From positions 1 through 64,000 of the forward strand of contig NZ_SSOB01000040.1 of the NCBI RefSeq assembly GCF_004801405.1: a stretch of DNA of 64,000 nt, in the 5' to 3' direction. This stretch comes from Cohnella fermenti (GTDB lineage Bacteria > Bacillota > Bacilli > Paenibacillales > Paenibacillaceae). The notes beneath the pieces were generated by a model. It searched no databases. It had not been told where the DNA came from and saw nothing but the letters and a program-made list of their open reading frames with translations. Position numbers and translations under genes: made by a program. Below are positions 57,679 to 64,000 of the stretch, piece by piece; the stretch's first letter is position 1, and each line of letters opens with the position of its first letter.

Positions 57679-58428
57679 ATGAATCAGATTCTGCTCATTA
57701 CCGACGGCGGTTCGAACGTGGGACTAAGCCCCGTTGCGGCCGCAGCGCAGGCGTATGAGGAAGGAATTGTCGTTAATGTCGCGGGTGTGCTGGACGAAGG
57801 AAGCTTGGGCGAATACGGAGCGTCCGAGATCGCCGAGATCGCGAAGGCGGGCGGCGGCATCAGCCGGATCGTCTCGACGAAGCAACTGTCCCAGACCGTG
57901 CAGATGATGACGCGGCAGACGGTTGTCGGCACGATCCGCCAAGCGGTGAACGAGGAGCTTCGCCAGGTGTTCGGGGTCAATTCCGTCGAGTCGCTGCCGC
58001 CGCCGAAGCGGGCGGAGGTCGTGCGGGTCATGGAAGAGATGGGCGAGACGGCGCCGCTCAAGGTCGCTCTCCTGATCGACGCGAGCGCCAGCATGAAGCC
58101 GAAGCTGCTCGCGGTGGAGGAAGCGATCCGCGACTTGTCGCTCAGCCTTCAGGCGCGTTCCGGCGACAGCATGGCGGCGGTGTTCCACTTCCCGGGCGAG
58201 CGGGAAGACTGCACGCTGGACGCCCCCTGGACGTCCTCCACGGAGCGGCTCGGCTCGCTGTTCGGACGGCTGCGCATGAGGGGGACAACTCCGACGGGGC
58301 CGGCGCTTATGCGCGTCATAGCGTATTTCCATGAAAGTTATGGTAAGATTGTGTCAGAAGATGAACATCCTGCTTCATTGCTGAAGCGAGACGATACGGA
58401 CGGGATGCGGAGTGATTACGTCGTCTGA
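57679..58428 (+). CDS. yabS: YabS, VWA-domain protein of the sporulation kinase pair
   Basis: 249 residues. The N-terminal part (ILLITDGGSNVGLSPVAAAA) and a second MIDAS-type block (VALLIDASASMKPKL) indicate von Willebrand A-type folds. B. subtilis YabS is a poorly understood protein encoded beside the YabT kinase. The ATG at 57679 with AAGAGGTG upstream fits the family start; ATG 57652 is in frame but lacks a ribosome site. The 3' end overlaps yabT by 17 bases. The return to B. subtilis gene order starts here. Confidence 0.88.
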   Translation: MNQILLITDGGSNVGLSPVAAAAQAYEEGIVVNVAGVLDEGSLGEYGASEIAEIAKAGGGISRIVSTKQLSQTVQMMTRQTVVGTIRQAVNEELRQVFGVNSVESLPPPKRAEVVRVMEEMGETAPLKVALLIDASASMKPKLLAVEEAIRDLSLSLQARSGDSMAAVFHFPGEREDCTLDAPWTSSTERLGSLFGRLRMRGTTPTGPALMRVIAYFHESYGKIVSEDEHPASLLKRDDTDGMRSDYVV

Positions 58429-59338
58429 GAAGCAACTGCCGCCGGGTACCTTGCTCACCGGGAAGTGGAACGGCAGAATTTATAAACTCGAGCGGCTGCT
58501 CGGCACGGGTTCGAACGGGCACGTCTATCTCGCCTCGTACGGAAGATCGGCATGTGCGGTCAAGCTGGGCAAGGACGTCTCCGACCTGCAGGCGGAAGCG
58601 AATATACTGGCCTCCTTGGACCACCGGGAGAAGGGCGCGAAGCGGCGACCCTTCCTCTTGGACGTGGACGACGCCGTCGTGGACGGGGCGCAGATTCCCT
58701 TCTACGCGATGCAGTACGTGCCGGGAGTGACCGTGCGGGCTTATCTTCGCAAGCACGGTCCGGAGTGGGCCGGCATCATCGGCTACCGCCTGCTGAGAAG
58801 GCTGTCGGAGCTGCACGACGCGGGCTGGATCTTCAGCGATCTGAAGAACGACAATCTGCTCGTCAGCGATTACGGCCAGGTCGCCCTGGTCGATTACGGC
58901 GGCATGACCGCTAACGGCCGGGGCATTCGCCAGTTCACCGAGATCTACGACCGGGGCTACTGGTCGGCGGGAAGCCGCACGGCCGAGCCGTCTTACGACT
59001 GGTTCAGCGCCGCGGTGCTGTGGATTCATGTGCTCGACGAGAAGCGGCTCCTTCACCTGACGCGCACGCTGCTTCCGCAGAATCGGGACCCCGGCGAGCT
59101 GCTGGCGCTCGTGAAGACGAATTCGACGCTGAAGCCGCTCTCCGGCTGGTTCGAGAAGGCGCTGCGCGGCAAGTTCGCATCGACGCAGGAGGCGGCCGAG
59201 TGCTGGCGCGAAGCGGTGCACGGGGCAAGCAGAGCCAAGAGCCAGCCGTCGTCCCGGATTCCCGCGTGGATGGCGGGCGTATTCGCGGTGTCGCTGCTCC
59301 TGTGCGTGTCCTTGATGGCGATCTGGTTGTTCGGATAA
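58412..59338 (+). CDS. yabT: YabT, membrane-anchored Ser/Thr protein kinase (Hanks type)
   Basis: 308 residues with a GTG start inside yabS. Glycine loop GTGSNGHVYLA (about 31-41), catalytic Lys in CAVKLGKD, catalytic loop DLKNDNL with the preceding HRD replaced (FSD), and metal-binding DYG in place of DFG. A single C-terminal transmembrane segment (about 286-306) anchors it with no extracellular sensor domain. B. subtilis YabT is a septum-located, DNA-activated kinase in sporulation that phosphorylates RecA. The 311 bases after it, to 59649, hold no recognisable feature. Confidence 0.9.
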   Translation: MITSSEKQLPPGTLLTGKWNGRIYKLERLLGTGSNGHVYLASYGRSACAVKLGKDVSDLQAEANILASLDHREKGAKRRPFLLDVDDAVVDGAQIPFYAMQYVPGVTVRAYLRKHGPEWAGIIGYRLLRRLSELHDAGWIFSDLKNDNLLVSDYGQVALVDYGGMTANGRGIRQFTEIYDRGYWSAGSRTAEPSYDWFSAAVLWIHVLDEKRLLHLTRTLLPQNRDPGELLALVKTNSTLKPLSGWFEKALRGKFASTQEAAECWREAVHGASRAKSQPSSRIPAWMAGVFAVSLLLCVSLMAIWLFG

Positions 59339-59649
59339 GCTCACACCAGCGCCATATCCCCTTTGCCGGCATTATGCCTCTTCTCCCGCTCGTTCAGGAT
59401 AGGGGAGAGCGGACAACCCGGCGGCGGTCGAGGCGCGGTGATGCTCGGGGCGGCGGAGGTTCGCTGCACGCCGCTCAGCATCCGTAAGATGGGATTCCTG
59501 AGCCGAAGGGAGAAGAGGCCTAGGCGCCCGGAGAGGGATTAGCACCCACAACGGAACCATAATATGGGAATTATCCGGCGAAGGGTGGAGGAGCGGCGGT
59601 ATTCGGCTGATTGAGGAAGTTCGTTGGGCAAAAGGAGGCGGGGGGCTGA

Positions 59650-61077
59650 ATGGACGAGCTGCTGCTGAGGTTCGAGGAATGGACAAGGGACGAGAGGTGG
59701 CGGCAGCCGGGAACCGCGGTGCTTGCCGCCGTATCGGGCGGACCCGATTCCATGGCGCTGCTGCATCTGCTGAAGGCGGTGGCGGAGACGGACGGCCTCG
59801 CCGTCATTGCCGGGCACGTCAATCACGGCTTCCGCGGCGAGGAATCGGATGCGGAGGAGGAGCTTGTGCGCAAGACGGCGGCCGAGTGGGGCATCCCCTT
59901 CGAAGCGGCGACGATCGATATGCCTGCTTATATCGAGGAGACGAGGTTGAGCCCGCAGGAGGCGTCGCGGGAACGGCGGTACGAGTGCCTTGTCGGGATG
60001 GCCCGCAGAGGCGGCGCCTCCGTTATCGCGTTGGCCCATCACGCCGACGACCAGGCGGAGACCGTGCTGATGCGGATAATCCGCGGCACGGGAATCGCCG
60101 GTCTGGCAGGAATTGCCGCCTCCCGCGGAGAAAAGGAATTGGAACTGATCCGACCGCTCTTGCGTATACCCAAATGTGAGCTTCTCGCCTACTTGTCCCG
60201 CAACGGCATTCCGTATGCCACGGACAGCAGCAACGCGAAGAGCAAGTACTTCCGCAATGCCGTTCGGCTGGAGGCGATGCCCTGCCTCGAGCGCTACAAT
60301 CCGAGGGTAAGGGAAGCGTTGATTCGCTTGTCCGAGTCGGCGGCCACCGATAATGACTATATGGAAGAGGAAGCCCGAAGGGCTTACGCGGCATCGGTCA
60401 CTCGCGCAGGGGAGGGCTGGATCGTTGACCGGAGGCGGTTCTGCGGCCTCCACGTTGCTTTACAACGCAGATTGATTAAACTAATATTAAACTACGCTGG
60501 GCCTCGGGCCCAGATCCACGATTATGGCGGGGTGACGGAAGCTGCGGCCGCGGTTGCGGCGGAAGGCTCCGGCACAGGCCGTCTCGATCTCGGGAACGGA
60601 TGGGTCGTCGTTCGCGAATACGACCGTGCCTACATCGGTCCCCTCCCGGAATCGCCCGGCAGCTTCCGCTACCGGGTCGAGCAATGGGATTCCCTGCTTC
60701 CCATTCCGGAAGCCCGCGCCGCGCTTCGGTTCCAACGAACCTTCGAGGCGTGCCCGGCTCCCGCAGAATACCGAAGGGAGGCATACTTCGACGAATCCAA
60801 GCTTCGCTTGCCTCTGGCCGTGCGCAACCGCCGAGCCGGAGACCGATTCGAGCCGAAGGGATTAAACGGCTCTAGAAAAGTGCAAGATATGTTCGTCGAC
60901 GCCAAGGTGCCCAGAGCCCTTCGCGATTCCGTGCCTCTGCTTGTCGATGCCGACGATGTCATCCTGTGGATTCCCGGGGTGAGGCGATCCCGGCACGCCC
61001 TTCCGGAGAGGGAGAAGCCCGCCAAGCTGCTTCGCGTAATTTGCGAGGCGGACGATGAAGGCAATAATCGCCGCTGA
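59650..61077 (+). CDS. tilS: tRNA(Ile)-lysidine synthase
   Basis: 475 residues. TilS converts C34 of the CAU-anticodon isoleucine tRNA to lysidine with ATP and lysine. The PP-loop SGGPDS is at residues 29-34, followed by GHVNHGFRGEESD and the IALAHHADDQAETVLMR block. C-terminal TilS domains follow (about 210-330 and 385-465), with LRVRNRRAGDRF-like sequence and GSRKVQDMFVDAKV. AAAAGGAGG is the ribosome site. Order yabT-tilS-hpt-ftsH is as in B. subtilis. Confidence 0.95.
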   Translation: MDELLLRFEEWTRDERWRQPGTAVLAAVSGGPDSMALLHLLKAVAETDGLAVIAGHVNHGFRGEESDAEEELVRKTAAEWGIPFEAATIDMPAYIEETRLSPQEASRERRYECLVGMARRGGASVIALAHHADDQAETVLMRIIRGTGIAGLAGIAASRGEKELELIRPLLRIPKCELLAYLSRNGIPYATDSSNAKSKYFRNAVRLEAMPCLERYNPRVREALIRLSESAATDNDYMEEEARRAYAASVTRAGEGWIVDRRRFCGLHVALQRRLIKLILNYAGPRAQIHDYGGVTEAAAAVAAEGSGTGRLDLGNGWVVVREYDRAYIGPLPESPGSFRYRVEQWDSLLPIPEARAALRFQRTFEACPAPAEYRREAYFDESKLRLPLAVRNRRAGDRFEPKGLNGSRKVQDMFVDAKVPRALRDSVPLLVDADDVILWIPGVRRSRHALPEREKPAKLLRVICEADDEGNNRR

Positions 61078-61138
61078 GGCGACATGAACGAAGATTTGCT
61101 ATCATACCGTGTATTAATCGGATCGGGAGGTCCTCGCA

Positions 61139-61678
61139 TTGCAGAATGACATTCAGGAAGTGCTCTACTCGGAAGAGACGATTCAAGCGAAAGTGAAGGA
61201 ATTGGGTGCCGCCATCAGCCGCGATTATCAAGGGCGCAACCCCCTTGTGATTTGCGTGTTGAAGGGCGCCTTTATTTTTATGGCGGACTTGGCCAAGAAT
61301 ATTACCGTGCCGATCGCGCTGGACTTCATGGCGGTATCGAGCTACGGCAATTCCACCCGCTCGTCGGGCGAGGTCCGCATCGTCAAGGATTTGGACTCCT
61401 CTGTCGAAGGCCGCGACGTCATCATCGTCGAGGACATCATCGACAGCGGGCTGACGCTCAGCTACATCATCGACGTGCTCGAGCGCCGCAACGCCAAGTC
61501 CGTTCACGTCGTCGCCTTGTTCGACAAGCCGGGGCGCCGCACCGCCGATCTGAACGCCGATTACACCGGCTTCACGATTCCGGATGCGTTCGTGGTCGGC
61601 TACGGACTCGATTATGCCGAGAAGTACCGCAATCTTCCTTATGTCGGCGTGCTTAAGCCGGAGATCTACTCCAATTAG
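61139..61678 (+). CDS. hpt: Hypoxanthine phosphoribosyltransferase
   Basis: 179 residues with a TTG start (GGGAGGT ribosome site). It salvages hypoxanthine and guanine with PRPP. The PRPP loop is VIIVEDIIDSGLTL, and LKGAFIFMADLAKNI and the C-terminal GYGLDYAEKYRNLPYVGVL are typical. It lies between tilS and ftsH, the conserved place. Confidence 0.95.
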   Translation: MQNDIQEVLYSEETIQAKVKELGAAISRDYQGRNPLVICVLKGAFIFMADLAKNITVPIALDFMAVSSYGNSTRSSGEVRIVKDLDSSVEGRDVIIVEDIIDSGLTLSYIIDVLERRNAKSVHVVALFDKPGRRTADLNADYTGFTIPDAFVVGYGLDYAEKYRNLPYVGVLKPEIYSN

Positions 61679-61737
61679 ATTAATCGGGTTGAAGGTTGAA
61701 CGGCGGCGGTCGCTTCTATTGTGATGCCGAGACAGGC

Positions 61738-61786
61738 TATGGTAAAATGATTTAAGTGTCTTATGGTAAAATGATGTAAGCGTGTC
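61738..61786 (+). repeat. Tandem duplication in the ftsH promoter region
   Basis: TATGGTAAAATGATTTAAGT (61738 on) is repeated 24 bases later as TATGGTAAAATGATGTAAGC (61762 on). Each copy offers a -10-like TAAAAT. The first has a TTGTGA 18 bases upstream as a possible -35. The ftsH ribosome site GAGAGGAGG follows directly. Confidence 0.7.
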
Positions 61787-61801
61787 GAGAGGAGGTCAGG
61801 G

Positions 61802-63802
<2,001 letters not shown>

Positions 63803-63820
63803 ATCGAAGGCTACCGCATC

Positions 63821-63860
63821 ATCTCCGGCTCCTGAACGACAGGGGCCGGAGATTTTTTTT
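63821..63860 (+). terminator. Terminator of ftsH
   Basis: ATCTCCGGC-CCTG and CAGG-GCCGGAGAT form a long stem with an AACGA loop and are followed by eight T residues, 18 bases after the ftsH stop. Confidence 0.93.
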
Positions 63861-63885
63861 ACGGCACAATTTAGACAAGAATCAA

Positions 63886-63914
63886 TTGACACCGCACCGA
63901 TGCGAGTGTACATT
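63886..63914 (+). promoter_or_regulatory. Sigma-A promoter of the next gene (outside the window)
   Basis: TTGACA (63886-63891) and TACATT (63909-63914) have a 17-base spacer. The transcript would run rightwards; no start codon with a ribosome site is reached before the window ends at 64000. Confidence 0.6.
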
Positions 63915-64000
63915 TAGTGATAAACAACGCTGGTTACCGCATCTTTTGGCCACTGTATGTGCATATATTCACAAAGTTGACGCAAGTTGCAGCGTTATTA

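Overview
The window is chromosomal DNA of a GC-rich, endospore-forming Firmicute, most likely a member of Paenibacillaceae (Cohnella or Paenibacillus type). The gene order follows the origin-proximal region of Bacillus subtilis from an rRNA operon through tmk, abrB, spoVG, mfd and spoIIE to ftsH. Sporulation genes are abundant: gin, yabG, sspF, spoVG, fin, spoVT, yabP/yabQ and spoIIE. AbrB carries a zinc-ribbon-like tail. The genus is an inference; no strain marker was identified.

Layout. 1-400: 3' end of 23S rRNA, 5S rRNA and the operon terminator. 760-4700: a membrane protein, the anti-sigma factor Gin, a PLP-dependent decarboxylase of the YaaO type and a polytopic membrane protein. 4.7-11.5 kb: tmk, darA, yaaR, holB, ricT, yabA, trmN and rsmI. 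11.6-16.2 kb: abrB (reverse) with Spo0A boxes and nearby DnaA boxes, an HD-domain hydrolase where metS usually lies, tatD, and a c-di-AMP (ydaO-type) riboswitch before a YabE/RpfB-like protein. 16.4-25.7 kb: rnmV, rsmA, yabG, veg, sspF, ispE, purR, ridA, spoVG, glmU, prs and ctc. 26-37.5 kb: pth, fin, mfd, prsA, spoVT, yabM, yabN, hup and rqcP. 38.2-43.8 kb: yabP, yabQ, divIC, yabR and spoIIE. 57.7-63.8 kb: yabS, yabT, tilS, hpt and ftsH.

Between spoIIE and yabS, which are neighbours in B. subtilis, lies about 13.9 kb of accessory DNA. It holds a cupin, a WYL regulator, an SDR oxidoreductase, a nine-gene operon that looks like a MurNAc/muropeptide scavenging system, and an ECF41 sigma factor with its carboxymuconolactone-decarboxylase partner. 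The MurNAc operon has an RpiR regulator, an ABC sugar-binding lipoprotein, an AmiE-like amidase without a signal peptide, two permeases, a HAD phosphatase, a BadF-type sugar kinase, the MurQ etherase and MgtC. It uses an ABC importer in place of the PTS transporter MurP known from B. subtilis.

The most unusual structure is a dispersed intergenic repeat family. The palindrome TATGTGA-N4-TCACATA recurs every 50-52 bp. Four copies hold four palindromes each (426-597, 9022-9194, 40338-40510, 45871-46040), and one array in the opposite base pattern holds five clear and one degenerate palindrome (37560-37835). The spacing is close to five helical turns, and most copies sit beside strand-biased low-complexity tracts. 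Readable regulatory sites include tandem consensus sigma-A promoters before veg, and matches to sigma-B (ctc), sigma-F (fin), sigma-G (gin, spoVT), sigma-H (spoVG) and sigma-K (yabG) promoters. There are also a Spo0A-type 21-bp-spaced promoter before spoIIE and an ECF41 promoter. All functions are read from sequence motifs and family knowledge; no search was run.
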